The notes under the pieces: model-generated | Seen by the model: the letters and a program-made list of their open reading frames with translations, nothing else | What the model was told of the DNA's origin: nothing | Database searches by the model: none | Program-made: the position numbers and the translations under genes | NCBI GenBank assembly: GCA_029550345.1 | Contig: JAKPHK010000015.1 | Location: 1-64,000, forward strand | Length of the DNA stretch: 64,000 nt | Direction of reading: 5' to 3' | From: Pseudomonadota bacterium | GTDB lineage: Bacteria; Pseudomonadota; Alphaproteobacteria; Sphingomonadales; Sphingomonadaceae | Shown here: piece by piece, positions 49,227 through 58,745 of the stretch | How the letters are laid out: each line of letters opens with the position of its first letter | How positions within the stretch are numbered: position 1 is the stretch's first letter

Positions 49227-50467
49227 CACTTCCCCTCACTCGCCGCTCTTTCGGACTTGGCGCCGCGATGCTTGGCGCAGCGCCACTGCGTGCAGCAACA
49301 TCTGTGACGCAGCTCCGCACCGGGCTTGACCTGCTAGCGGCGGGCAAAGGGCAGGCCGGTCTCGGCCAGCGGGTCGCGCTGCTCACCCATGCCGGGGCGG
49401 TTGATGCGCGGGGGCGGCGCTCGGTCGATGTCGTGCATGGGCTGCTGGGGGATCGCTTGACCGCCCTTCTCTCGCCCGAACACGGGTTGGCGGGCAAGGT
49501 TGCCGCCGGGGAAAAAGTGGCAGATGACCGCGACGCGGCTTCGGGACTGCCGATTATCAGCCTTTATGGCGCACGGCGCGAACCGCCGTCGGAGCTGCTC
49601 GAACGGATCGACACACTCGTGATCGACCTGCAGGACGTGGGGCTACGCCCGTTCACCTATGCCGCGACAATGGCCGATTGCCTGCGCGCCGCCGCCCGGC
49701 ACAAGCTGGCGGTGCTGGTGCTCGATCGCCCCAATCCGCTCGGCGGGGTGAAGATCGACGGGCCGCTGGTCGATCCCGCGCTGACCTCCAACGTAGGGGC
49801 GCTGCCCGCGCCATTCCGGCACGGGCTGACCATGGGTGAGCTTGCTCGGTTGATTCAGACCAGCGAACGGCTGGAATGCAACCTCGCCGTGGTTCAGATG
49901 GATGGATGGCGCCGCACCATGGGCAGCGCTGCCTTCCGTCGTGGCGGGGTGCCGTTTGCGCCCCCTTCCCCCAATCTGCGCGCTCCCGGCGCCATACTGG
50001 CCTATGCAGCGACGGTACTGATCGAAGGCACAAACCTGTCCGAAGGACGCGGCACCGCACGGCCGTTCGAAACGGTCGGTGCGCCCTGGTGCGATGGCAA
50101 GGCACTTGCAAAGACGATGTCCGATCTAAAACTGCCCGGTGTTCGCTTCGCCCCTGTGCGGTTTACCCCGACTGCATCCAAGCACAGCGGCCAGGCTTGT
50201 GGCGGCATCGGATTCACTGTGCGGGACGAGGCAGCCTATGATCCGCTGCTGACCGGCCTGTCACTGATCGCCGCTGTGCGCCGCCAGCACCCGCAGGACT
50301 TCGCGTTCCTTGAAGGCAAGCGTCCTTTCTTCGACCTGTTGATCGGGCAAAGCTGGGTGCGAGCGGCGCTGATTGCGGGTGACCCTCCGGCGAGAATCGT
50401 TAGCCGCTGGCAAGAGGATGCTGCGCGCTTTCGCCGGATCGTCCCGCGTTTTCAGATTTACACCTAA
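49223..50467 (+). CDS. DUF1343 family, exo-beta-N-acetylmuramidase NamZ-like, probable Tat-type signal
   Basis: LTLPLTRRSFGLGAAMLGAAPLRAAT then LLTHAGAVDARGRRSVDVVHGLLGDRLTALLSPEHGLAG...IDTLVIDLQDVGLRPFTYAATM; ATG at 49268 is internal to the signal-like region. Confidence 0.85.
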   Translation: MTLPLTRRSFGLGAAMLGAAPLRAATSVTQLRTGLDLLAAGKGQAGLGQRVALLTHAGAVDARGRRSVDVVHGLLGDRLTALLSPEHGLAGKVAAGEKVADDRDAASGLPIISLYGARREPPSELLERIDTLVIDLQDVGLRPFTYAATMADCLRAAARHKLAVLVLDRPNPLGGVKIDGPLVDPALTSNVGALPAPFRHGLTMGELARLIQTSERLECNLAVVQMDGWRRTMGSAAFRRGGVPFAPPSPNLRAPGAILAYAATVLIEGTNLSEGRGTARPFETVGAPWCDGKALAKTMSDLKLPGVRFAPVRFTPTASKHSGQACGGIGFTVRDEAAYDPLLTGLSLIAAVRRQHPQDFAFLEGKRPFFDLLIGQSWVRAALIAGDPPARIVSRWQEDAARFRRIVPRFQIYT

Positions 50468-51117
50468 ACCTTCCCGAACCGCTCCTCGAACCCCGCCACG
50501 TCCCCGGCGGCGAGGAGTTTCGCCTGTTCGACCCAGCTGTCCTTGGCCGGACGTCCGGCGAACGGCCCCAGCTTTGTATCGAGATCGGTGAGGTCGGCAT
50601 CGGTCAGCGCGGCGATCTGGGCGAAAGTGGTGATGCCCAGTTGCGGCAGCAAGGCCTGCAGCTTGGGCCCCAAGCCCTTGATCCGCGAGAGATCGTCTGC
50701 CCCGGCGGGTTCAGCGGCGGGCGGCGCAGGTTCCGGTTCGGGTACAGGCGTGGGGGCCGGTTCCGGCGCGGGCATTTCAGCCGGCGCTGGGGGCGGTGCC
50801 GCTGGTTCGGACGGAGAGGGCGGCGGTGCGGCAGCCTCTGCTTCTTCAACCACATCCTGCGCGCCGACAGCCACGGCTTCAGCCAGTCCGGCCATGGTTC
50901 CGGCCATCGGCGCCGGGGTGATCTGCGCGGCGGGCGCTGCATCGATCAGCGCCTGGTTGCGGTGGACCGATGCCGCGCCTTCATCCAGCACGTCGGGTTT
51001 GTATTCGCGCCGCGGCGGGGCCTTGCTGGCCCGGCCGAACAGGTACCAGCCGACCAGCAGCGCAGCCAGCAGGGCCAGGCCGAAGATCATCCAGTTGGCT
51101 TCGATCGTCTCGATCAT
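50464..51117 (-). CDS. Membrane-anchored helix-hairpin-helix protein with Pro/Ala-rich linker
   Basis: N-terminal TM; PEPAPTPVPEPEPAPPAAEP linker; DDLSRIKGLGPKLQALLPQLGITTFAQIAALTDADL HhH-like domain. Confidence 0.82.
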   Translation of the reverse strand: MIETIEANWMIFGLALLAALLVGWYLFGRASKAPPRREYKPDVLDEGAASVHRNQALIDAAPAAQITPAPMAGTMAGLAEAVAVGAQDVVEEAEAAAPPPSPSEPAAPPPAPAEMPAPEPAPTPVPEPEPAPPAAEPAGADDLSRIKGLGPKLQALLPQLGITTFAQIAALTDADLTDLDTKLGPFAGRPAKDSWVEQAKLLAAGDVAGFEERFGKV

Positions 51118-51139
51118 CGCAAGCACTCCCCAATCGCAG

Positions 51140-52624
51140 TCAGGTGCCGACGTTGCGGCGGAACAGCATCCGGTCTTCCGGGCCGAAACCCTTGTGCCAG
51201 ATGACGTAAAGATAGGTCAGCAGGATCGCCGGGGCGCCGATCGCCAGTTCGGCCCATTCCGGCATGAAGCGGGTGAAGAACCATCCGACCAGTGCGGCAG
51301 GCGCCGCCGCAACCAGCAGCGACCAGCGCCAGGGATTGGTCGATTGACCCAGAAATGCCGCCAGCATCACCGATTTGACCAGCGATGCGAAAGCCAGCGC
51401 GATCAGCAGTCCCATCGCTGCCCCCGCCGCCCAGAACGGTTCACCCAGGCCCAGCCGCTGTGCCGCCATGATCAGGCCTACGCTGGCCAGCGCCTGAACC
51501 GCCACTGTTGCCAGTGAAATCCACATGTTGAGCATCCGCCGGACATAGATCAGCGCGGCTTCGCTGACGACCGCTGCCGAAGCGATCACTTCCGCCGCCA
51601 GCAGCGCCAGCAGTGCGCCAGTGCCCGCCACGAAGGCCGGTCCAGTCAGCCCCATCACCCCGCGCCCCGGCAGCCCCAGCGCCAGCGCCACCCCGAACTG
51701 CGCAGCAGTGATCCAGAAACCGACCTGACAGACCTGCTTCGAAATCGCGGCGTAGTTCTTTTCCTTGAGATTGCGGGTGATCACCGGGCCGAGCACCGGC
51801 TCGAAGCTCGATTTGAACTTCTGCGGGAGCGAGGCGATCTGCTGGGCAACGTAATAGATCCCCACCGTCGCGGGCGAAGCGAAGATCCCCAGGATCGCCA
51901 GATCGAGCCGCCGCGTGCCCCATTCCACCACATCGGCCACGGCCAACGGCAGATTGGCAATCGCCAGCTTGCCCAGCCGCAACGGGTGCGGCTGCCAGGC
52001 GCGTGGCAGGCCATAGGTGCGATAGACCGGCAGAAGCGCGACAACCGCCGCGGCCAGAACCGAGCCGATATAGGCCAGGATCATCCCACTTTCGGGCACC
52101 ACGAACCACAGCAGCCCGGCCAGGATCGAGAGCACCCAGGGTTCGACCAGCGCGCGCGAACGCACCGATGTCGCCACATCGAAGCGGTACGCCTGGGCGG
52201 AAAGTGCGATCTCTGTCAGGGTTAGCGGGACCAGCGCCAACGGGATCAGCCGGTCGAGCGCGGAATATTCGCCGCTTGGAAATATCGGCTGCGGGAACAG
52301 ATAGAACCCAACCCCGAGCACTGCGGCCAGCGCCCCGCTGAGCAGCATCGCATCGCCGACAACATTGGCCGGGTGGGCATCTTCGCGCGCAAGTTCCTGT
52401 GCCAACCCGCGCTTCTGCCCCAGGGTGCAGAGCTGAGCGGAAAGTTCGATGATCGCCAGGGCGAAGGCAAAGCGGCCCAGCGCCTCTGCCCCATACATGC
52501 GCCCGGCAATGAACAGGAACGGGATCCGCCCGATCAGCCGCAGCGCAAAGCCCAGCACGTTGGTGCGCCCGCCTTTGGCGAGGGCCTGAATATCCTGCTG
52601 TTCGCTGCGCGGAGCCGCACTCAC
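51140..52624 (-). CDS. Oligosaccharide/lipopolysaccharide flippase family protein (MATE/MVF-like)
   Basis: GRTNVLGFALRLIGRIPFLFIAGRMYGAEALGRFAFALAIIELSAQLCTLGQKRGLAQELA; about 12 TM segments; GTG start at 52622-52624. Confidence 0.82.
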   Translation of the reverse strand: MSAAPRSEQQDIQALAKGGRTNVLGFALRLIGRIPFLFIAGRMYGAEALGRFAFALAIIELSAQLCTLGQKRGLAQELAREDAHPANVVGDAMLLSGALAAVLGVGFYLFPQPIFPSGEYSALDRLIPLALVPLTLTEIALSAQAYRFDVATSVRSRALVEPWVLSILAGLLWFVVPESGMILAYIGSVLAAAVVALLPVYRTYGLPRAWQPHPLRLGKLAIANLPLAVADVVEWGTRRLDLAILGIFASPATVGIYYVAQQIASLPQKFKSSFEPVLGPVITRNLKEKNYAAISKQVCQVGFWITAAQFGVALALGLPGRGVMGLTGPAFVAGTGALLALLAAEVIASAAVVSEAALIYVRRMLNMWISLATVAVQALASVGLIMAAQRLGLGEPFWAAGAAMGLLIALAFASLVKSVMLAAFLGQSTNPWRWSLLVAAAPAALVGWFFTRFMPEWAELAIGAPAILLTYLYVIWHKGFGPEDRMLFRRNVGT

Positions 52625-53619
52625 AGGCGCAGCCCCTCTGCCTTGAGCGGGCGGGCCAGCAGTTCGGCCACGACGGCTTTGGCCGGTGCCTCCCCGCACA
52701 GCAGGCGGTTCACCGCATCGACGATCGGCATGGCGATGCCATGCTTGTGGGCCAGATCGGCCAGAACCGGGGCGGTGTGTGCGCCTTCGGCCACGCTGGT
52801 CTTGCCCGCCAGAGCCTCGGTCGCGCTCATCCCCTCGCCCAGCGCCTTGCCGAGCGAGAAGTTGCGGCTGGAGGTAGAGGAACAGGTCAGCACCAGATCG
52901 CCCAGCCCGCACAGACCCGCCAGAGTTTCCGCCCGCGCTCCGCGCGCCAGGCCAAACCGGGTCATCTCGGCATAGCCGCGCGCGATCAGCGCAGCGCGGG
53001 CATTCTGGCCCAGCCCCAGCCCGTCCACCACGCCGCAGGCGATCGCCAGCACGTTCTTGACCGAGCCGCCGATTTCCGCCCCCGTCACATCGTCCGAATA
53101 ATAGGGCCGCAACATCGGGCGCGAAATTGCCGGGGCGAGCCGCTGCCACTGCGCCTCACCCCCGGCGCAGGCCAGGGTCACCGCGGTCGGCAGCCCGGCG
53201 GCGACTTCGTGAGCAAACGTCGGACCCGAAAGCACCGCCAGGCTGGCGGCAGGTGCAGCCTCAGCCGCAACGTCGGCCATCAGCCGCCCGGTTCCGGCCT
53301 CGATCCCCTTGGAACACAGCACCAGATCGCGCTGCCCGTCGGGCAGGCCGGACAGCACCCGCGCCAAATGTTGCGCCGGGGTGACCACCAACAGCACCGG
53401 CAGCTCAGCCAGATCAGCCAGATCGCCGGTCGCCCGGACCTGATCGGCCAGCCGGGCGGAAGGCAGGAACAGGCCGTTGGTGTGGGCCGTGTTGATTTCC
53501 GCGACCAGTTCAGCCTCGCGCGCCCAGATCAACACCTGCGACCCGTCGCTGGCCATGGCCTGCGCCAGCGCCGTGCCCCAGGCCCCCGCGCCAATAACGC
53601 CAATCGCCGGGCCGCTCAT
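52621..53619 (-). CDS. gpsA: Glycerol-3-phosphate dehydrogenase [NAD(P)+]
   Basis: [30 protein letters not shown] ... [14 protein letters not shown] ... [32 protein letters not shown]. Confidence 0.97.
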   Translation of the reverse strand: MSGPAIGVIGAGAWGTALAQAMASDGSQVLIWAREAELVAEINTAHTNGLFLPSARLADQVRATGDLADLAELPVLLVVTPAQHLARVLSGLPDGQRDLVLCSKGIEAGTGRLMADVAAEAAPAASLAVLSGPTFAHEVAAGLPTAVTLACAGGEAQWQRLAPAISRPMLRPYYSDDVTGAEIGGSVKNVLAIACGVVDGLGLGQNARAALIARGYAEMTRFGLARGARAETLAGLCGLGDLVLTCSSTSSRNFSLGKALGEGMSATEALAGKTSVAEGAHTAPVLADLAHKHGIAMPIVDAVNRLLCGEAPAKAVVAELLARPLKAEGLRL

Positions 53620-54644
53620 GCTTTCACCCCCGCACCGCGCACCGGAGCGGCATCCGGATCGAGCGGCCAGCGCGGCCGCGCCGCGAAATCGAGCGGGTCT
53701 GACTGGCCAAGCCGTTCCACCCCGGCCCAGGCGATCATCGCGGCATTGTCGGTGCACAGCGGAAGCGGCGGGGCAACGAAAGGCAGGCCGAATTCAGCCG
53801 CCAGCCCTTCCAGCGCCGCGCGCACCGCCTTGTTGGCGGCAACCCCGCCCGCGACGACAAGCGCGGTGGGCGCCGTAACCAGTTCAAGCGCCTTGCGGCT
53901 GCGATCGAGCACGCAATCGATAGCGGCCTGCTGGAACGAGGCGGCGATGTCCGCATCGGCGTAGCGCCCGCTTTCCTTGGCCCGCAGCACCGCGCTTTTC
54001 AGCCCCGCGAAAGAGAAATGCGGTTCAGCGCTGCCCAGCAAGGGGCGCGGCAAGGGCACGTTTGCGGCCTGCCCTTCTGCCGCGAGCCGTTCAACCGCCG
54101 GACCGCCGGGAAAACCCAGACCCAGTATCTTGGCGGTCTTGTCAAACGCCTCACCCAGCGCATCGTCGATCGTGGTGCCAAGCCTCTTGAAGCGCCCCAC
54201 GCCCTCTACCAGCAGCAACTGGCAGTGCCCGCCAGAAACCAGCAGCAGCAAATAGGGAAATTGCAGCTCAGGATCGGCCAGCCGCGGCGAAAGCGCGTGG
54301 CCTTCCAGGTGGTTGATCGCGATCAGCGGCTTGTCTCCAGCCATGGCCAGCGCCTTGGCGGTGACCAGCCCGACCATCACCCCGCCGATCAGCCCTGGCC
54401 CGGCGGTGGCGGCAATCGCATCGACATCGCCCAGCTCCATCCCGGCGTCCGCCAGAGTCGCGGCGATCAGCGGTGCCAGCCGCTCGGCATGGGCGCGCGC
54501 GGCAATTTCTGGCACGACCCCGCCATAGGGCCGATGGGCATCGTCCTGCGAGGCGATGCGCTGCGCAAGGATACGGCGCCCCGAATCAACCAGAGCCGCT
54601 GCGGTTTCGTCGCAAGACGATTCAATTCCGAGGACAATCCCCAT
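53616..54644 (-). CDS. tsaD: tRNA N6-adenosine threonylcarbamoyltransferase
   Basis: [56 protein letters not shown] ... [13 protein letters not shown]. Confidence 0.98.
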   Translation of the reverse strand: MGIVLGIESSCDETAAALVDSGRRILAQRIASQDDAHRPYGGVVPEIAARAHAERLAPLIAATLADAGMELGDVDAIAATAGPGLIGGVMVGLVTAKALAMAGDKPLIAINHLEGHALSPRLADPELQFPYLLLLVSGGHCQLLLVEGVGRFKRLGTTIDDALGEAFDKTAKILGLGFPGGPAVERLAAEGQAANVPLPRPLLGSAEPHFSFAGLKSAVLRAKESGRYADADIAASFQQAAIDCVLDRSRKALELVTAPTALVVAGGVAANKAVRAALEGLAAEFGLPFVAPPLPLCTDNAAMIAWAGVERLGQSDPLDFAARPRWPLDPDAAPVRGAGVKA

Positions 54645-54687
54645 CTTGGCTTTCCCTTAGCCGGATTGCGCAATAGGACAAGCGGCC

Positions 54688-55614
54688 ATGCCAGACCGTC
54701 CCCCGCTGAAACTTGGCACACGTGCCTCTCCCCTCGCCATGGCCCAGGCCCATGAAGCCCGAGACCGGCTCTGCGCGGCCCATCCCGGGCTGGCGGTGGA
54801 GATCGTTCCGGTCACCGCCAGTGGCGACAAGGTGCTCGATCGTCCGCTGGCCGAAATCGGCGGCAAGGCGCTGTGGACCAAGGAGCTGGATGCCTGGCTG
54901 CTGACCGGCGAGATCGACTTTGCGGTCCATTCGCTGAAAGACGTCGAAACGATCCGCCCGGCCGAGATCGCCATCGCCGCGATCCTGCCGCGTGAGGACG
55001 TGCGCGATGTGCTGGTCGGTGCGGCATCGCTGGCCGAACTGCCGCCGGGGGCGCGGATCGGCACCAGCGCGCCGCGCCGTGCCGCGCAGGCGCTCCACGT
55101 CCGGCCCGATTGCCAGGTCGTGGGGATACGCGGCAACGTCCAGACCCGGCTGGCCAAGCTCGAAGCGGGAGAGGCCGACGTCACCCTGCTGGCACTGGCC
55201 GGTCTGAACCGCCTGGGGATGAGCCATTTCGGCACGCCGCTCGATCCCGAAGCCTGGCTGCCCGCACCGGGACAAGGAGCGATCGCGATCGAGGCCCGCG
55301 CCACCGATCAGCAGGTGCTTGATCTGCTCGCCGCCATCGACCATCAGCCCAGCCGCCATGCCGTTCTGGCGGAACGCGCGCTGCTGGCCGCGCTGGGCGG
55401 GAATTGCCACAGCCCGATCTCGGTCCTGACGACGCCGCAGGGCGAGCTGCTGGCCATGCGCGCAGAGCTGCTCAGCCCCGATGGCGCCGAGCGGGTTGAG
55501 GGCGAGGCAGTTTTTGATCCCGCAGACCTTGACGGACCGGCCCGGCTGGCCGAACAGTTGCTGGCGCAGGCAAGCCCTGCGATCCGCGCGCACTTCGATC
55601 CTCCAAGGGGGTAG
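54688..55614 (+). CDS. hemC: Hydroxymethylbilane synthase
   Basis: LKLGTRASPLAMAQAHEARDRL ... IDFAVHSLKDVETIRP ... GIRGNVQTRLAKLEAGEADVTLLALAGLNRLG. Confidence 0.97.
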   Translation: MPDRPPLKLGTRASPLAMAQAHEARDRLCAAHPGLAVEIVPVTASGDKVLDRPLAEIGGKALWTKELDAWLLTGEIDFAVHSLKDVETIRPAEIAIAAILPREDVRDVLVGAASLAELPPGARIGTSAPRRAAQALHVRPDCQVVGIRGNVQTRLAKLEAGEADVTLLALAGLNRLGMSHFGTPLDPEAWLPAPGQGAIAIEARATDQQVLDLLAAIDHQPSRHAVLAERALLAALGGNCHSPISVLTTPQGELLAMRAELLSPDGAERVEGEAVFDPADLDGPARLAEQLLAQASPAIRAHFDPPRG

Positions 55615-55617
55615 AAT

Positions 55618-56322
55618 TTGGCCGTACCGCTGATAATCGTCCGTCCTGAACCCGGCTGCTCGGCCAGCCTGGCTTCGGCTCGGGGGATGCCGGGGGTAGA
55701 GGCTCACGGATTTCCGTTGTTTGAAATGGCCGCGCGCAGCTGGGAAGCCGTCCCGCCTGAACGCTTCGACGCCCTGTTGATCGGCAGTGCGATGGTGTTC
55801 CGCTTTGGCGGGCGCGGACTTGGCGCACTGAAAGGGCTGCCGGTCTATGCCGTCGGCGATGTAACTGCCGCTGCCGCGCAAGAGGCTGGCTTTGCCGTCC
55901 ATTGCAGCGGTACAGGTTCGATGCAGTCTTTGCTCGGCCAACTTGATCCGGCCCATCGCCGTCTGCTGCGTCTCGCCGGGGAAGAGCGTGTGCCACTGAC
56001 CCTGCCCAAGGGCGTGATCATGGAAGAGCGGATCGTCTATGCTGCCCAATCGCGCGAGATGCCGGGTGAGCTGATCGCCCTGCTGCGCAGCCCCGCGATC
56101 ATCGCCGTCCACTCAGCCGATGCGGCCCGCCACCTGACGTCGCAATGCGTCAGCCACGGCATTCGCCGCGCACCTTTGCGGATCGCAGCGCTTTCCCAGC
56201 GGATCGCCAATGCCGCCGGGGATGGCTGGGGTGAGGTTGCGACGATCCCGTTCCCCGATGACAAGGCCCTGCTGGCCTTGGCCCGCCAGATGTGCCAAGA
56301 CCCCTGGCACGGAGCCAGTTAG
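55618..56322 (+). CDS. hemD: Uroporphyrinogen-III synthase
   Basis: PLIIVRPEPGCSASLASARGMPGVEAHGFPLFEMAARSW...; adjacent to hemC. Confidence 0.87.
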   Translation: MAVPLIIVRPEPGCSASLASARGMPGVEAHGFPLFEMAARSWEAVPPERFDALLIGSAMVFRFGGRGLGALKGLPVYAVGDVTAAAAQEAGFAVHCSGTGSMQSLLGQLDPAHRRLLRLAGEERVPLTLPKGVIMEERIVYAAQSREMPGELIALLRSPAIIAVHSADAARHLTSQCVSHGIRRAPLRIAALSQRIANAAGDGWGEVATIPFPDDKALLALARQMCQDPWHGAS

Positions 56323-56337
56323 GAATACCCAGGCCGA

Positions 56338-57249
56338 ATGCCCGAAGACTATTACAGTTCCCCCACCACCCCTGCCCGCAAGTCTGGCGGGACTGTCCGT
56401 ACCGTGCTGGGCACCGCCGTGCTGGCCTTTCTGGGCGGCGGCGCGCTGGTGATGTGGCTGCTGTGGAACGGCCAGATTGCACTGCCGGGCGTCAGCGACG
56501 CTCAGACGCCGCCAACCGCCATGGCGATCCCCAGCCCCACGACCAGCGCCGCCGCGGCGAACAACGCCCTGATGGAGCAGCAAATTGCGGCGCTGGAACA
56601 GCGGCTGGCCCGGATCGACCTTCAGGCCGCCGCAGCCGAGGGCAATACGGCCCGGGCCGAGGCGCTGCTGGTCGCACTGGCAGCGCGCCGCGCGATCGAG
56701 CATGGAACCGAACTGGGCTATCTGGAAGATCAACTGCGCTTGCGGTTCAGCGCCGCGCGGCCCGCGGCGGTCAATACCGTGATTGAGGTGGCCAAGGCCA
56801 AAATCACGTTGGACAGTTTGCTGGAAGAGCTTGAGCAACTTGCCCCGCAACTGACCGGGAGCGGACCGGAAGACACCGGCTGGGTGAGGTTCAAGCGTCA
56901 GTTCACCGGCCTGTTCGTGATTCACCGCGACAATCCCGGCGCTGACGTTCCGGAAACCCGCCTGGCCCGCGCACAACTGCTGCTGCGAACCGGTCAGATC
57001 GACGAAGCCGTAGCCGAAATCGCCAAATTGCCCGGCGCCAAGATCGGCGAGGAATGGATCGCCAAGGCCCGCCGTTATTCCGAAGCGATGCAGGCGCTTG
57101 ACCAGATCGAGCAGGCCGCTCTGGCTGAGCCGGAAAAGCTGAAAGCCGGCACCGGTGAAGACGTTCGCCAGCCCGGCCCGGCGGTCAGCCCCTCACCCAC
57201 CGGAACGCCTGCACCTGCGCAGACTCCGGCCCGACAGGCGACGTACTAG
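56338..57249 (+). CDS. Membrane-anchored coiled-coil protein, mitofilin-like position after hemD
   Basis: N-terminal TM VRTVLGTAVLAFLGGGALVMWLLW, long helical region; stop TAG falls in the left end of the 57246-57515 element. Confidence 0.7.
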   Translation: MPEDYYSSPTTPARKSGGTVRTVLGTAVLAFLGGGALVMWLLWNGQIALPGVSDAQTPPTAMAIPSPTTSAAAANNALMEQQIAALEQRLARIDLQAAAAEGNTARAEALLVALAARRAIEHGTELGYLEDQLRLRFSAARPAAVNTVIEVAKAKITLDSLLEELEQLAPQLTGSGPEDTGWVRFKRQFTGLFVIHRDNPGADVPETRLARAQLLLRTGQIDEAVAEIAKLPGAKIGEEWIAKARRYSEAMQALDQIEQAALAEPEKLKAGTGEDVRQPGPAVSPSPTGTPAPAQTPARQATY

Positions 57250-57515
57250 GCCGCAAACTCATAAATGACGCCATCGAGGTTTGAGTCAGAATGGCTCAGT
57301 GCCAGGAGAAAAGGCGCAGGAATATGTCGATATTTTCAGTCTTTTCGACGCAGCAATGGGCCATTCTGACCAAGTCCCTGCGGGACGTCCAAATGGCTTC
57401 CATCTCAGCCAAAGCCGCCCTTGGAAAGGCAACCAGCCTTCCCGGCGGGCGCCTTCGCCCGATAAGTTCGCCATTTGGGCGCCTCGATGGCGTCATTTAT
57501 GAGTTTACGGCCTAG
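57246..57515. mobile_element. 270-bp MITE-like element with ~34-bp inverted ends
   Basis: Left CTAGGCCGCAAACTCATAAATGACGCCATCGAGG (57246-57279); right CCTCGATGGCGTCATTTATGAGTTTACGGCCTAG (57482-57515); one mismatch by eye; no transposase. Confidence 0.75.
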
Positions 57516-58741
57516 GCTTTCAGCAGCGCGGGCAAATCGCCCGACATTCCGCGTGCCTCGTCCATGAAGAAGCGTTTGAGCCAGCCCGAGCGCTGAACCG
57601 CACCCATCCCGATCCGCCGGACCAGGCTGGGCAGTTTCCCGGGCACCCCGAACAGGCGGACGATAGCATCGGTGGTGGCCATCACCGTGGTGCTGTCCAG
57701 ACTGCGCCAGCGTTCATAGCGGGCGAGAACCTGGGCATCGCCCGGATCAAGCCCGAGCCGCATCCCTTCGGCCAGCACCTCTACCAGTACGCCGACATCG
57801 CGCAGTCCCAGGTTGAGGCCCTGCCCGGCAATCGGGTGCATCCCGTGCGCGGCATCGCCGACCAGTGCCAGCCGTTGATCGACAATCCGGGCGGCGTGAT
57901 GGAAGTTGAGCGGATAGCTCATCCGCGGCGCGGCGAGTTCAATCCGCCCGAAGACCCCGTCGAGCCGCGCCGCCATTTCACCGATGAACACCGCATCGCT
58001 GAGTGCTGAAATCCCGGCAGCGTCCTTTTCATCAAAAGTCCAGACCACCGCGCTGCGGTGCCGCCCGTCGGGCAGATCGAGCAGCGGCAGCAGTGCCAGC
58101 GGCCCGGCCGGATAGAAAATTTCCCAGGCGACGCCGCCATGCGGTTTTTCGTGGGTGATCGCGGTCACGAAGGCGCGGTGGCTGTAATCCCATTTCGCCG
58201 ATTTCAGGCCGGCCTCGATCCGGGTCGGGCTTTGCCGCCCTTCCGCGCCGATCAGGACACTACCGCTGACGGTCCGCCCGTCACTGAGCGTGACGGAGAC
58301 CCCGTGTTCACCGCGCTGCCGCTCCACCGGTTCAACCCCGCTCGACCAGGCGATCGCCGGTTCCTCGCGCGCAGCCTCGAACAAGGCCAGGCGAATGTCG
58401 CGGTTGGCATACATCCGGCCGAGCGTACCGTCGCCCGGTTTGGGCTTGAAGTCGATCCGCCCAGGCTTCATCCCGTCGGTTACCGCGATCGCCTCGATTC
58501 TGCAGCCAAATGGGGCCAGCCGGTCCTCCAGCCCGATGTTGCACAGCAGGTTCCAGCTGGCGGTGGAGATCGCGGAGGCACGCCCGTCCACACCCTCAGC
58601 GGTCAGCTCTTCAGGCCGGGCCTTGTCGATCACGTGGCTGGTTATACCCTGCCGCGCTGCGGCCAGGGCCAGCGTCATCCCGACCAGCCCTCCGCCCAGG
58701 ATGACCAGATCGCGCCTGTCGGTTGCGGTATCGCTCATCAT
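57512..58741 (-). CDS. UbiH/UbiF/Coq6-type FAD-dependent hydroxylase
   Basis: RRDLVILGGGLVGMTLALAAARQGI ... RIVDQRLALVGDAAHGMHPIAGQGLNLGLRDVGVLVEVL. Confidence 0.93.
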   Translation of the reverse strand: MMSDTATDRRDLVILGGGLVGMTLALAAARQGITSHVIDKARPEELTAEGVDGRASAISTASWNLLCNIGLEDRLAPFGCRIEAIAVTDGMKPGRIDFKPKPGDGTLGRMYANRDIRLALFEAAREEPAIAWSSGVEPVERQRGEHGVSVTLSDGRTVSGSVLIGAEGRQSPTRIEAGLKSAKWDYSHRAFVTAITHEKPHGGVAWEIFYPAGPLALLPLLDLPDGRHRSAVVWTFDEKDAAGISALSDAVFIGEMAARLDGVFGRIELAAPRMSYPLNFHHAARIVDQRLALVGDAAHGMHPIAGQGLNLGLRDVGVLVEVLAEGMRLGLDPGDAQVLARYERWRSLDSTTVMATTDAIVRLFGVPGKLPSLVRRIGMGAVQRSGWLKRFFMDEARGMSGDLPALLKA

Positions 58742-58745
58742 GGCC

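Noticed and set aside
57291-57515. Short ORFs within the 270-bp element as real genes
   Set aside because: Open on both strands because of the repeat structure; no convincing start context.
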